A stretch of DNA of 64,000 bases from Limnohabitans sp. Rim8. GTDB taxonomy: Bacteria > Pseudomonadota > Gammaproteobacteria > Burkholderiales > Burkholderiaceae_C. The notes beneath the pieces were generated by a model. That model was given only the letters and a program-made list of their open reading frames with translations. It did no database searches and was not told the origin of the DNA. The stretch lies in contig CAMDKK010000003.1 of the NCBI GenBank assembly GCA_945901045.1, positions 1 through 64,000 on the forward strand, written 5' to 3'. The position numbers and the translations under genes are program-made. Below are positions 35,189 through 44,253 of this stretch, in pieces; position 1 is the stretch's first letter; every line of letters starts with the position of its first letter.

Positions 35189-35216
35189 CCTGCCTAGCAC
35201 GCCGTGTCAAAAGCAT

Positions 35217-35243
35217 GAAAAAAGGGCCTTGAAACCAAGGCCC
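35217..35243 (-). terminator. Rho-independent terminator of the BAX inhibitor-like gene
   Basis: Perfect 8-bp stem GGGCCTTG (35224-35231) / CAAGGCCC (35236-35243) with a four-base loop. On the minus strand it is followed by T6 (35217-35223). It closes the minus-strand gene that ends at 35272; the convergent rlmD gene ends just before it. Confidence 0.8.
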
Positions 35244-35271
35244 TAATCGCAGGATAAGTTTGCTAGCGCAA

Positions 35272-35961
35272 TCAGTCGCGTTCGCCGCCCCAGAGGCCGA
35301 GCAAGGCCAACAAGCTTTGGAAGATGTTGAACAAGTCCAGGTACAGTGCCAAGGTGGCGCTGATGTAATTGGTTTCACCGCCATCAATGATCTGCTTGAG
35401 GTCATAGAGCATGTAGGCACTGAAAATGCCAATGGCTGCAACTGATAAGGCCATCATGCCTGCCGTGGAGCCGACAAACACGTTGACAATGCCGCCGACC
35501 ATCAGCACCAGGGCGCCGACAAACAGCCATTTGGACATGCCCGAGAGGTCACGTTTGATCACGCTGGCCAATGAGGCCATCAAAGCAAACACACCGGCCG
35601 TGCCGGCAAAGGCAGTCATGATCAGGTCGGGGCCATTTTTAAAGCCCAACACCATGGCGATCATGCGCGAAAGCATCAGGCCCATGAAGAAAGTAAAGCC
35701 CAACAAAACAGGCACGCCAGCCGCAGTGTTCTTGGTCTTTTCAATGGCATACATGAAACCGAATGCACCCACCAAGAAAACAATCAGGCCCAAGCCCCCA
35801 CCCATAGATTGGGTGATGCCCGTGGCCACGCCCAGCCAAGCGCCTAATACGGTTGGCAGCAGGCTCAAGGCCAGAAGAGCGTAGGTGTTGCGCATGACGC
35901 GGTTGCGTTGCGCCTGAATCTCCAGGCCCCATGCGGTTTCAATGGTTTGAGTTTCATTCAT
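35272..35961 (-). CDS. Bax inhibitor-1 / YccA family membrane protein
   Basis: Integral membrane protein of 229 residues with about seven hydrophobic segments. The BI-1/YccA signature near the end reads LSVAAIGIFSAYMLYDLKQIIDGGETNYISATLALYLDLFNIF, with the conserved Asp residues thought to form the pH or Ca2+ sensor. E. coli YccA modulates FtsH-dependent proteolysis. It is a single gene with its own terminator, divergent from the GlcG-like gene. Confidence 0.93.
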   Translation of the reverse strand: MNETQTIETAWGLEIQAQRNRVMRNTYALLALSLLPTVLGAWLGVATGITQSMGGGLGLIVFLVGAFGFMYAIEKTKNTAAGVPVLLGFTFFMGLMLSRMIAMVLGFKNGPDLIMTAFAGTAGVFALMASLASVIKRDLSGMSKWLFVGALVLMVGGIVNVFVGSTAGMMALSVAAIGIFSAYMLYDLKQIIDGGETNYISATLALYLDLFNIFQSLLALLGLWGGERD

Positions 35962-36099
35962 GTGGTATCTCCTTAGATGCCTTGAATTTGAAGGCTATGC
36001 ACATTGTAGGGTGGGAGTGGTCAGCATGTGCAATCACCGTGCCAAAAATGGGGAATTAGAAGCGGTATGCTTGCTGTTTTTTACGCCACTGGGTACACC

Positions 36100-36507
36100 A
36101 TGAAAACACAATCAAGCCTCGAGTTGTCTGACGTCAAAGCCATCGCCGCCGCCGCCGAAGCGCAAGCGCTTAAGAACCATTGGGCCGTGAGCATTGCCAT
36201 TGTGGATGCAGGCGGTCATTTGCTGAATTTTTCTCGCTTGGATGGTGCACCTCCAATTTCAGCGCACATTGCGCCCGCCAAAGCCCATACGGCCGCCTTG
36301 GGTCACCGTGAAAGCAAAATCTATGAAGACGTGATCAACGGCGGTCGTTATTCGTTTTTATCCGCACCTGCATTGCAGGGCATGCTTGAAGGGGGCGTAC
36401 CGATCATGAAAGATGGTTTTTGCCTGGGCGCCGTTGGCGTCAGCGGTGTCAAGTCGAATGAGGATGCCCAGATCGCCAAAGCCGGTATCGCAGCCATCGG
36501 TTTGTAA
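36100..36507 (+). CDS. GlcG/HbpS-like haem-binding protein
   Basis: Protein of 135 residues of the HbpS-like (formerly DUF336) family. The conserved core reads NHWAVSIAIVDAGGHLLNFSRLDGAP, then KAHTAALGHRESKIYEDVINGG and GGVPIMKDGFCLGAVGVSGVKSNEDAQIAKAGIAAI. Streptomyces HbpS binds haem; the proteobacterial GlcG proteins are of uncertain function. The ATG at 36100 gives the normal length; a longer frame from 36028 is unlikely. A single gene with a terminator 20 bases after its stop. Confidence 0.9.
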   Translation: MKTQSSLELSDVKAIAAAAEAQALKNHWAVSIAIVDAGGHLLNFSRLDGAPPISAHIAPAKAHTAALGHRESKIYEDVINGGRYSFLSAPALQGMLEGGVPIMKDGFCLGAVGVSGVKSNEDAQIAKAGIAAIGL

Positions 36508-36526
36508 GGTACTCATACGATCGAAG

Positions 36527-36556
36527 GCCCGCGAACTTTGCAGTCGCGGGCTTTTT
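36527..36556 (+). terminator. Rho-independent terminator
   Basis: 8-bp stem GCCCGCGA (36527-36534) / TCGCGGGC (36544-36551) with a nine-base loop, followed by T5. It lies between the plus-strand GlcG-like gene and the convergent cytochrome gene and may serve both directions. Confidence 0.75.
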
Positions 36557-36574
36557 GATTGAACGCAACAGAAG

Positions 36575-36880
36575 TTACTTCAGTCCCAGCACCCAAGTGG
36601 CCAATTTTTTGGCATCTGCTTCATTGACCTGGGCGTTGGCAGGCATCGGCACAGGGCCCCAAACGCCAGCACCGCCTTTGATGATTTTGGTGGCCATTTT
36701 GTCGACAGCCGATTTGTCGCCTTTGTATTTGGTGGCCACATCTTTGTAAGAGGGACCCACGAGTTTGTTCTCAAGAGCGTGGCAAGACATGCAATTTTTA
36801 GCTTGTGCCAGGGCTTGGTCCGCCATCGAAGGAAACGCGGCTGCGGCACTCAAGGCCAATGCAAACACGATTTTTTTCAT
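36575..36880 (-). CDS. Small cytochrome c (c551/c552-like)
   Basis: Periplasmic class I cytochrome c of 101 residues. A Sec signal peptide (MKKIVFALALSAAAAFPSMA) is followed by a mature domain with CMSCH as the haem site. The axial Met is in VPMPANAQVNEADAKKLATWVL. An AGGA ribosome site supports the ATG at 36880 over an upstream frame start. Such cytochromes shuttle electrons to terminal oxidases or nitrite reductase; the diheme oxidase of this genome is a possible partner. It stands between the GlcG-like gene and ilvD. Confidence 0.93.
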   Translation of the reverse strand: MKKIVFALALSAAAAFPSMADQALAQAKNCMSCHALENKLVGPSYKDVATKYKGDKSAVDKMATKIIKGGAGVWGPVPMPANAQVNEADAKKLATWVLGLK

Positions 36881-36921
36881 GAATTTCCTAAAGAATTTTT
36901 TGGAAGGATGTGGGTCATGGA

Positions 36922-38625
36922 TCAATACAAATCCAGAACCGCACCTTTGCTGGCGCTCGAAGCGTTGAAGGCAAATTTGGCTTGCACGCCACGGGTGTAG
37001 CGCGGGGCAGGGGCGAGCCAGCCTTCGCGCCGTTTGGCCAATTCAGCCTCGGGCACATTGAGTTCCAGAACCAGCTTGTGTGCGTCGATGGTGATGCTGT
37101 CGCCTTCATGGACAAAGGCAATGTTGCCGCCAGCAGCCGCCTCGGGGGCGACGTGACCGACCACCATGCCCCAGGTGCCACCGGAGAAGCGGCCATCGGT
37201 GATCAGGCCCACGGTTTCGCCCAAACCAGCGCCAATCAGCGCGCCTGTGGGGGCCAACATTTCAGGCATACCCGGGCCGCCCTTGGGGCCGAGGTAACGC
37301 AAGACCATGACGTCGCCCGCTTTGATTTTGCCCGCCAAAATAGCAGCCAAGGCCGATTGTTCGTCGTCAAATACGCGTGCAGGGCCGGTCATGACAGGGT
37401 TTTTCAAGCCGGTGATCTTGGCCACAGCGCCTTCGGGCGAGAGGTTGCCTTTCAGAATGGCCAGGTGACCCTCGGCATACATCGGTTTATCGATGGGGCG
37501 AATCACGTCTTGATCGGCACGTGGCGCATCCGGGATGTCTTGCAAATTCTCAGCAATGGTTTTGCCGGTGATGGTCATGCAGTCGCCGTGCAGCAAACCA
37601 GCGGCCAGCAAGGTCTTCATCACTTGCGGGATGCCACCGGCTTGATGCAGGTCCACCGCCAGGTACTTGCCACTGGGTTTCAGGTCGCAAATAACGGGAA
37701 CCTTCTTGCGCATGCGTTCAAAGTCGTCGATGGTCCACTCCACACCGGCGGTGTGGGCAATGGCCAAAAAGTGCAGAACGGCGTTGGTTGAGCCGCCGGT
37801 GGCCATGATCACGGCCACGGCGTTTTCCAAGGCCTTTTTAGTGACGATGTCACGGGGCTTCAGATCCTTTTTGATGGCTTCAATCAGTACCTTGGCAGAC
37901 GCTTTGGCCGAATTTGCTGTTTCATCGTGGGGGTTGGCCATGGTCGACGAGTAGGGCAGGGACATGCCCAATGCTTCAAAGGCCGACGACATGGTGTTGG
38001 CCGTGTACATGCCGCCACAAGAGCCGGTGCCGGGAATCGCTCGCATTTCGATTTCGCGCAAATCGGCATCACTCATCTTGCCGGCCGCGTTTTCGCCCAC
38101 GGCTTCAAACACGCTCACAATGTTCAGGTCGCGGCCTTGGTAGCGGCCGGGCAGGATGGTGCCGCCATAGACGTAGATCGCAGGCACGTTGGCGCGCAAG
38201 ATGCCCATCATGCCGCCGGGCATGTTTTTATCGCAACCGCCGACCACCAACACGCCGTCCATCCACTGGCCCTGCACGCAAGTCTCGATGCAGTCCGAAA
38301 TCACCTCGCGGCTGACCAGCGAGTACTTCATGCCTTCGGTGCCCATTGCCATGCCGTCGGAGATGGTGGGTGTGCCAAAAATTTGTGCGTTACCGCCGGC
38401 TTCTTCAATGCCGGCCACGGCAGCGTCGGCCAGTTTTTGCAGGCCGCTGTTGCAAGGAGTGATGGTGCTGTGGCCATTGGCGACGCCAACCATGGGTTTG
38501 ACGAAATCACTTTCTTCGTAACCCATCGCGTAGTACATGGAGCGATTGGGCGCCCGCGACTTGCCTTGCGTGATGTTGGCGCTGCGGCGGTTGATGGGCG
38601 TGATGGGGATGATTTTGTCGCTCAT
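36922..38625 (-). CDS. ilvD: Dihydroxy-acid dehydratase
   Basis: Fe-S enzyme of 567 residues in branched-chain amino acid biosynthesis; it converts 2,3-dihydroxyisovalerate to 2-oxoisovalerate. The three cluster cysteines are visible, in [21 protein letters not shown] and [12 protein letters not shown], which fits the [2Fe-2S] type. The C-terminal [20 protein letters not shown] motif is intact. It is a single gene, divergent from lgt. Confidence 0.97.
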   Translation of the reverse strand: MSDKIIPITPINRRSANITQGKSRAPNRSMYYAMGYEESDFVKPMVGVANGHSTITPCNSGLQKLADAAVAGIEEAGGNAQIFGTPTISDGMAMGTEGMKYSLVSREVISDCIETCVQGQWMDGVLVVGGCDKNMPGGMMGILRANVPAIYVYGGTILPGRYQGRDLNIVSVFEAVGENAAGKMSDADLREIEMRAIPGTGSCGGMYTANTMSSAFEALGMSLPYSSTMANPHDETANSAKASAKVLIEAIKKDLKPRDIVTKKALENAVAVIMATGGSTNAVLHFLAIAHTAGVEWTIDDFERMRKKVPVICDLKPSGKYLAVDLHQAGGIPQVMKTLLAAGLLHGDCMTITGKTIAENLQDIPDAPRADQDVIRPIDKPMYAEGHLAILKGNLSPEGAVAKITGLKNPVMTGPARVFDDEQSALAAILAGKIKAGDVMVLRYLGPKGGPGMPEMLAPTGALIGAGLGETVGLITDGRFSGGTWGMVVGHVAPEAAAGGNIAFVHEGDSITIDAHKLVLELNVPEAELAKRREGWLAPAPRYTRGVQAKFAFNASSASKGAVLDLY

Positions 38626-38724
38626 GGTGTTCAGGGTAAAAAAATCGGTTGAAGTGGGCTTTGGACCTTGGCTTTGCTCGCTGTGAACATCTATTCTAAC
38701 GGCCTGTCAGGCACAATCCCGTCT

Positions 38725-39537
38725 ATGCTGATACATCCTCAAATCGATCCTGTCGCCCTGCAATTAGGCCCTTTGTCTGTGCATTGGTACGGCCTGACCT
38801 ATCTCGCCGCTTTTGGGTTGTTCATGTTTTTGGGACTTCGCCGATTGCGCCACCCTGCATTTGCCAAACTGGAGGGTGAGCAGGCCTGGCATAAACAAGA
38901 TGTTGAGGATATTTTGTTCATGGGGGTCATGGGCGTTGTTTTGGGTGGCCGCATCGGTTATTGCATCTTCTACAAGCCCTTCTATTACCTCTCAAATCCC
39001 TTAGAGATTTTGGCCGTGTGGCAAGGGGGTATGAGTTTCCATGGGGGTTTGTTGGGTGTGATGGTGGCCATGGTGTGGTTTGCCCGTACACGCAAACGAC
39101 CCTTCTTGCAGGTGATGGATTTTGTGGCGCCCTGCGTGCCGACCGGTCTGGCTGCAGGGCGGGTGGGCAACTTCATCAATGGCGAGTTGTGGGGCCGCGT
39201 GGCCGACCCGTCCTTGCCGTGGGGCATGGTGTTCCGGGGGGCAAGCGATCTGCCGCGGCACCCTTCGCAGGTCTACCAGTTTTTGCTTGAAGGCTTGTTG
39301 CTGTTTGTTGTGCTGTGGCTTTTTGCGCGTAAGGACCGGTCCATAGGCCAGGTTTCGGGGGCCTTTTCCTTGGGTTATGGGGTATTTCGTTTTATCGCAG
39401 AATTTTTCAGGGAGCCTGACGCCCATTTGGGGCTTTTGTCCTTGGGCATGAGCATGGGGCAATGGCTGTGTGTACCGATGATTCTGGTTGGCCTGTGGCT
39501 TTTGATGAGAAATCGCAGCGCTATGCAAACCCTGTGA
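38725..39537 (+). CDS. lgt: Prolipoprotein diacylglyceryl transferase
   Basis: Inner-membrane enzyme of 270 residues that attaches diacylglycerol to the lipobox cysteine of prolipoproteins such as the SodC and NlpD proteins of this window. Key motifs: [11 protein letters not shown] (catalytic His region), [14 protein letters not shown] (the Lgt signature with Arg, Asn and Glu) and [13 protein letters not shown]. The ATG at 38725 gives the standard N-terminus [16 protein letters not shown]. Essential housekeeping gene. Confidence 0.96.
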   Translation: MLIHPQIDPVALQLGPLSVHWYGLTYLAAFGLFMFLGLRRLRHPAFAKLEGEQAWHKQDVEDILFMGVMGVVLGGRIGYCIFYKPFYYLSNPLEILAVWQGGMSFHGGLLGVMVAMVWFARTRKRPFLQVMDFVAPCVPTGLAAGRVGNFINGELWGRVADPSLPWGMVFRGASDLPRHPSQVYQFLLEGLLLFVVLWLFARKDRSIGQVSGAFSLGYGVFRFIAEFFREPDAHLGLLSLGMSMGQWLCVPMILVGLWLLMRNRSAMQTL

Positions 39538-39576
39538 GAAGGGATCTTTCTCACTAGTCATCGTACAACTAGGGGT

Positions 39577-40326
39577 TCAAGTTTTATCTTCGCGTGGTTT
39601 TCTCAGCCGATCCCGGCTGTTTGAAAGGTGGGTTCGCATGGCAGCCCGAGCCGACTCGGCATCTTGGTTGCGGATAGCGTTGTAAATGCTCTCATGCTCA
39701 CTGTGCACGCGGCGTAAATAGGCTTCGCGACCTTCGGGCGCTTGGTCTGCTGTGTTGACGCGGGTTCGCGGAATGATGCGTTTACCCAAATAAGTCATCA
39801 AGTCGGCAAAGTGTTGATTGCCTGTGGCTTTGGCCACCACCAAATGGAATTCAAAATCACTGGGGACTGCGTCGGATTTGCCGTCAATGGCTGCGGCAAA
39901 ACTTTGCAGAGCTTTGCCCATGGCGTCCAGGTTTTCGGGCTTTGCGCGTTGAGCGGCCAAGCCTGCAGCCTCTGTTTCCAAGCTGATGCGCAACTCCAGC
40001 ACGTTGATGACATCTTCGACGGTGGACATGTCTTGATCGCCAATGCTGAAATTGTCGGTTGAGGGCGCTTGCAATACAAAGGTGCCGATGCCGTGCCGTG
40101 TTTCCACCAAGGCAGAGGCTTGCAGTCGGGATATCGCTTCGCGCACCACAGTCCTGCTCACCGCCAGTTCCTTCATGATGGCTGATTCAGTAGGCAGTTG
40201 GTCGCCAGGGTTCAAGCGTCCCGCTTGGATTTGGCTGGCCAAGTGCTGAACGACCTCTTGCACCAAGCCCCCTCTGCGGTTACGCTCAGGCGGGGTAGTG
40301 CTGGAAATCTTGTTTTTTTGAATCAT
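39577..40326 (-). CDS. GntR-family transcriptional regulator (FadR subfamily)
   Basis: About 249 residues. The N-terminal winged helix reads VQEVVQHLASQIQAGRLNPGDQLPTESAIMKELAVSRTVVREAISRLQASALVETRHGIGTFV. The C-terminal FCD domain carries FEFHLVVAKATGN and HSEHESIYNAIRNQDAESARAAMRTHL with the metal-binding histidines. FadR/UxuR-type regulators often control hexuronate genes. It is divergent from the uronate dehydrogenase gene with an 81-base gap, so it most likely controls that gene and the catabolic region behind it. The ATG at 40326 was chosen over a frame start 13 codons upstream. Confidence 0.92.
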   Translation of the reverse strand: MIQKNKISSTTPPERNRRGGLVQEVVQHLASQIQAGRLNPGDQLPTESAIMKELAVSRTVVREAISRLQASALVETRHGIGTFVLQAPSTDNFSIGDQDMSTVEDVINVLELRISLETEAAGLAAQRAKPENLDAMGKALQSFAAAIDGKSDAVPSDFEFHLVVAKATGNQHFADLMTYLGKRIIPRTRVNTADQAPEGREAYLRRVHSEHESIYNAIRNQDAESARAAMRTHLSNSRDRLRKPREDKT

Positions 40327-40373
40327 TTTCGATCGATATGATTGACAGTAAGATGACGAGCACACAGAATATC

Positions 40374-40387
40374 TTGTTATCAGACAA
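40374..40387. promoter_or_regulatory. Candidate GntR operator between the regulator and udh
   Basis: Inverted repeat TTGT-N6-ACAA (TTGTTATCAGACAA) in the 81-base divergent gap, 21 bases before the udh start. Its place fits autoregulation and control of udh; the actual site recognised is not shown. Confidence 0.35.
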
Positions 40388-40407
40388 CATACAACTTAAA
40401 ATTTCTC

Positions 40408-41211
40408 ATGACCATTCAATCCCATCACAGGCTACTCATGACCGGTGCCGCAGGCGGCTTGGGGCAGGCCATGCGCCCACGCTTAAAAGCCAACTGTGCG
40501 TTTTTGCGTTTGAGTGACTTGTCGCCCATGAGTCCTGCGCAAGCTGGCGAAGAAGTGGTGCAAGCCGACCTGTCCGATAAGGCGGCCGTTCATAACATGG
40601 TGGCGGACTGTCAGGCGATTGTTCACTTCGGGGGCATTTCGGTGGAGCAGCCTTGGGAGCCCATTTTGCAAGCCAACATCATTGGCTTGTACAACTTGTA
40701 TGAAGCCGCGCGCGCTCATGGTGTTAAGCGCGTGGTGTTTGCCAGCTCGAACCATGTGATGGGTTTTTACCGTCAAAACGAGGTGGTTGATGCCACGACC
40801 CCACCTCGTCCCGATGGCTTGTATGGCCTGAGCAAAGCGTTTGGCGAAGATTTGTCGCGTTTCTACTTCGACCGCTACGGCATCGAGACGGCATGCGTAC
40901 GCATTGGCTCATCGTTTCCTGAGCCCAACGACAGGCGCATGCTGGCCACTTGGCTCAGTTACGATGATTTGCACCGGTTGATCACGGCTTGCTTGACCAC
41001 CCCGGTTCTGGGGCACAGCATTGTGTACGGCACCTCGGACAACCTCGTCAGTTGGTACGACAATCGCCTTGCTCACCACATTGGGTACCGCCCACAAGAC
41101 AGCGCGGATGATTTCAGAGACGCGGTTTATGCGAAGACAACTGAGCCCGATTTAGCCGATCCGGCGGTGCAGTTTCAGGGCGGTGCCTTCGTCAAAATAG
41201 GTCCTTTGTGA
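40408..41211 (+). CDS. udh: Uronate dehydrogenase (NAD-dependent)
   Basis: Short-chain-type dehydrogenase of 267 residues that oxidises glucuronate or galacturonate to the aldarolactone. The nucleotide motif is MTGAAGGLGQAMRP, the catalytic YxxxK is YGLSKAFGED, and VFASSNHVMGFY matches the family's active-site serine/asparagine region. The C-terminal VQFQGGAFVKI fits Udh from Pseudomonas and Agrobacterium. It is the first gene downstream of the GntR operator; the TRAP genes and both aldarate dehydratases follow on the same strand. Confidence 0.9.
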   Translation: MTIQSHHRLLMTGAAGGLGQAMRPRLKANCAFLRLSDLSPMSPAQAGEEVVQADLSDKAAVHNMVADCQAIVHFGGISVEQPWEPILQANIIGLYNLYEAARAHGVKRVVFASSNHVMGFYRQNEVVDATTPPRPDGLYGLSKAFGEDLSRFYFDRYGIETACVRIGSSFPEPNDRRMLATWLSYDDLHRLITACLTTPVLGHSIVYGTSDNLVSWYDNRLAHHIGYRPQDSADDFRDAVYAKTTEPDLADPAVQFQGGAFVKIGPL

Positions 41212-41450
41212 TCGCACACGCGCATTCCCGCAACCGCGATGGCGTTTTACAATTCCCTCGTCGGTCAAGCTCAAACCACGGAGCACTGCTTGCTGAAGCA
41301 ATTATCAATGCCCTTTCTGCCTATTTGCGACCGCATGAAAGGCTATGCAGTTAGCATCATGGCCGGGGCGACCTTGGTCGACCACTCTGCGGGCTCGGTC
41401 CGCAATTAATTTTCCCTCACGTTCTTTTAAACCCCTACTTGGAGACAACC

Positions 41451-42413
41451 ATGAAATTCAATGCACTCGCTGTGGCCATGGCCGCAGCCCTTTCTTTCAG
41501 TGCCCATGCGGTCGAGTTCCGCTCTGCTGACATTCACAACGCCGACGACTACCCCACGGTGGTGGCCGTTAAACACATGAGCACGGTGCTTGAAAAATTG
41601 TCGGGTGGTAAACACAAAATCAAGGTGTTCAACAAAGGTGCTTTGGGTACTGAAAAAGAAACTGTTGACCAGGTCAAGATTGGCGCTTTGGATTTGGTTC
41701 GTGTGAACGTGGCCCCCATGAACGGCGTTTGTCCCATGACCATGGTGCCCACCATGCCTTTCCTGTTCAGCTCGGTTGATCACATGCGCAAGTCGCTGGA
41801 TGGTCCTGTCGGTGCAGAAATTCTCAAAAGCTGCGAATCGGTGGGCTATGTCGGCTTGGCTTTTTATGACAGCGGCGCACGTTCCATTTATGCCAAAAAA
41901 GCCATCAAAACAGTGGCCGACGCCAAGGGCTTGAAGATCCGCGTGCAACAGTCTGATTTGTGGGTTGCCCTGGTCAGCGCCATGGGTGCCAACGCCACCC
42001 CCATGCCTTATGGCGAGGTTTACACCGGTCTCAAGACAGGTCTGATCGATGCCGCTGAAAACAACATCCCCTCGTTTGATACGGCCAAGCACGTGGAAGC
42101 CGTCAAGGTGTATTCCAAGACAGAGCACTCCATGGCGCCTGAAATTTTGGTGATGTCCAAAGTCATTTGGGACAAGCTGCCCGCCAACGAACAAGCCATG
42201 ATTCGTCAGGCCGCCAAAGAGTCGGTCGCCGTTCAGCGCAAAGCTTGGGATGAGGCCGAAGGCAAGTCGCTGGCCAACGTCAAAGCCGCTGGCGCGGAGA
42301 TCGTGGAAGTCGACAAAAAGTCGTTCCAATCTGTCATGGCTCCTGTCTACGACAAGTTCATGACCACGCCTGAAATGAAGCGCGCTGTCAAAGCCATTCA
42401 AGACACCAAGTAA
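41451..42413 (+). CDS. TRAP transporter solute-binding protein (DctP family)
   Basis: Periplasmic receptor of 320 residues with signal peptide [20 protein letters not shown]. The family motifs are present: [98 protein letters not shown]. The arginine in KIRVQ is the carboxylate-binding residue of DctP proteins. A GGAG ribosome site supports the ATG at 41451. In context the ligand is probably a hexuronate or aldarate. About 240 bases separate it from udh. Confidence 0.93.
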   Translation: MKFNALAVAMAAALSFSAHAVEFRSADIHNADDYPTVVAVKHMSTVLEKLSGGKHKIKVFNKGALGTEKETVDQVKIGALDLVRVNVAPMNGVCPMTMVPTMPFLFSSVDHMRKSLDGPVGAEILKSCESVGYVGLAFYDSGARSIYAKKAIKTVADAKGLKIRVQQSDLWVALVSAMGANATPMPYGEVYTGLKTGLIDAAENNIPSFDTAKHVEAVKVYSKTEHSMAPEILVMSKVIWDKLPANEQAMIRQAAKESVAVQRKAWDEAEGKSLANVKAAGAEIVEVDKKSFQSVMAPVYDKFMTTPEMKRAVKAIQDTK

Positions 42414-42461
42414 TTGGCTTTTCCTGATGCCCCCGGCGTGAGCCGAGGGCTGGAGTTTTCG

Positions 42462-42950
42462 ATGTTCACCAAATTTTGTGCGACCGTCTCCAAGATCAGC
42501 TTGGTGTTGGCGGTACTGGGCCTGATTGCCGTGATCTTGTGCGTGCAATGGCAAGTTTTCGGTCGCTATGTTCTCAATGACACACCCACCTGGGCTGAAG
42601 CCTTGGCCATGTTGATTGTGTTGTTTGTCACCGCCTTTGGTTTGGCGGTGGGTGTGCGCGATGCGGGCCATATCGGACTCGAATCTCTGGTTATTTTGTT
42701 GCCACAAAAATGGCAACACCGTATCGAAATTTTGATTCACGCCCTGGTGGCCTTGTTCGGGTTTTTGATGGTGCAGGGCGGTTGGTTGTGGGCTTCTGCC
42801 AAGTGGTCAGAAAAAAAACCCATGCTGCCCGTGCCCGATGGGATTGACTATGTGCCGGTGATCATTGCCGGCGCTTTGATCTTGCTTTTTTCGATAGAAC
42901 ACATTGTTGCGCTCCTGCAAGGCAAAGTGGTCGAGCCCGTCTGGGAATAA
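42462..42950 (+). CDS. TRAP transporter small permease (DctQ)
   Basis: Membrane protein of 162 residues with four hydrophobic segments, of the DctQ family. Motifs: QWQVFGRYVLNDTPTWAEALAMLIVLFVTAFGLAVGVRDAGHIGLE, where the Trp-x-Glu-E-type helix is typical. It forms the 4-helix part of the TRAP membrane complex. The ATG at 42462 was preferred over a frame start at 42414, and the large permease follows at five bases. Confidence 0.9.
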   Translation: MFTKFCATVSKISLVLAVLGLIAVILCVQWQVFGRYVLNDTPTWAEALAMLIVLFVTAFGLAVGVRDAGHIGLESLVILLPQKWQHRIEILIHALVALFGFLMVQGGWLWASAKWSEKKPMLPVPDGIDYVPVIIAGALILLFSIEHIVALLQGKVVEPVWE

Positions 42951-42954
42951 CAAG

Positions 42955-44244
42955 ATGGAACTGACCGTCCTTGGGCTGAGTTTTTCGCTTCTTTTGATCC
43001 TGGGTGTGCCGGTGGCCTTTGCCATTGGGCTGTCTTCGGTCGCTACCATCATCGCGGCCGGCTTGCCCGTCGCCATGGTGTTCCAAAAAATGGTCGGGGG
43101 CATGCAGGTTTTCTCCTTCCTGGCCATTCCGTTTTTTGTCTTTGCCGGTGAGCTGATGCTGTACGGCGGTATTGCAGAACGCATCGTGCGTTTCGCCAAC
43201 AGTTTGGTGGGCCATGTGCGTGGCGGTTTGGGCATGAGCAACGTGATTGGCTGCACAATTTTTGGAGGTGTGGCCGGATCGCCGTTGGCCGACGTGTCGG
43301 CCATGGGCTCGGTCATGATCCCGCTCATGAAAAAAGAAGGTTACGACGCCGACTATGCGGTCAACGTGACCACGCACGCATCTTTGGTGGGTGCCATCAT
43401 GCCCACCTCGCACAACATGATCATCTTCACGTTGGCCGCTTCGGGACTGGCCTCTGTGAGTGTGCTGGGCTTGATCTTGGCGGGTCTGGTGCCTGCGATC
43501 ATTTTGACGCTGTGCAATTTGGGCGCAGCTTATTGGGTGGCGGTGCGCCGTGGTTACCCGATCCACGGTAACTTTCCCGGTTGGCTCGAAGTGCTCAAAG
43601 CTTTTGGCGCCGCATTGCCCGGCCTGTTTGTGGTGGTCATTATTTTGGGCGGTATTTTGTCGGGTGCATTCACGGCGACTGAGTCGGCGTCCATCGCCGT
43701 GGCTTGGGCCCTGTTTGTGACTGTGGTCGTTTACCGAACGCTGACCTTTCAAAATTTTCTCAAAGCCTGTGCCAAGGCCTGCAAGACCACCGGCGTGGTG
43801 TTGCTCTTGATTGGAATTTCGAACGCCTTCGGATACTTTATGGCGCTTTATGAAGTGCCGCAGATGACCGGTGCGCTGATGCAAAAAATCAGCACCGAAC
43901 CCTGGGTCATTTTCTTGATGATCAACGTCCTGTTGTTCATTTTGGGCACCTTCTTGGACATGGCTGCAACCATCCTGATTTGCACCCCCATCTTTTTGCC
44001 GATTGCCATGCACTTTGGCATGGACCCGATGCAGTTTGGCATCATGCTGCTGATCAATTGCGCTTTGGGTTTGAACACGCCGCCTGTGGGCACCGTTCAG
44101 TTTGTCGGTTGTGCAATTGGTGGCATCTCTGTGGGGCAGGTGATGCGAACGATTGCGCCGTTTTATGGGGCCTTAACTTTGGCGATGTTGCTGGTGACTT
44201 ATGTGCCGCAATTCACGCTGTGGTTGCCGAATCTGATCAAGTAA
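42955..44244 (+). CDS. TRAP transporter large permease (DctM)
   Basis: Membrane protein of 429 residues with about 12 hydrophobic segments. Typical stretches are SFLAIPFFVFAGELMLYGGIAERIVRFANSLVGHVRGGLGMSNV, a Gly-rich GGVAGSPLADVSAMGSVMIPLMKKEGYDADYAVNVT, and FLDMAATILICTPIFLPIAMHFGMDP. DctM couples solute import to the sodium gradient. It ends ten bases before the first dehydratase gene, so transport and catabolism are one unit. Confidence 0.95.
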   Translation: MELTVLGLSFSLLLILGVPVAFAIGLSSVATIIAAGLPVAMVFQKMVGGMQVFSFLAIPFFVFAGELMLYGGIAERIVRFANSLVGHVRGGLGMSNVIGCTIFGGVAGSPLADVSAMGSVMIPLMKKEGYDADYAVNVTTHASLVGAIMPTSHNMIIFTLAASGLASVSVLGLILAGLVPAIILTLCNLGAAYWVAVRRGYPIHGNFPGWLEVLKAFGAALPGLFVVVIILGGILSGAFTATESASIAVAWALFVTVVVYRTLTFQNFLKACAKACKTTGVVLLLIGISNAFGYFMALYEVPQMTGALMQKISTEPWVIFLMINVLLFILGTFLDMAATILICTPIFLPIAMHFGMDPMQFGIMLLINCALGLNTPPVGTVQFVGCAIGGISVGQVMRTIAPFYGALTLAMLLVTYVPQFTLWLPNLIK

Positions 44245-44253
44245 GGCCCTGCG

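Noticed and set aside
36910-38652. Two long plus-strand frames opposite ilvD (about 293 and 241 codons)
   Set aside because: They are the antisense of the clearly recognised ilvD and have His/Gly/Arg-rich composition typical of shadows in GC-rich coding DNA.
41427-44013. Minus-strand frames of 437 and 383 codons opposite the TRAP genes
   Set aside because: Composition is His/Gln/Gly-rich, with no hydrophobic or domain pattern; they mirror the TRAP genes exactly.
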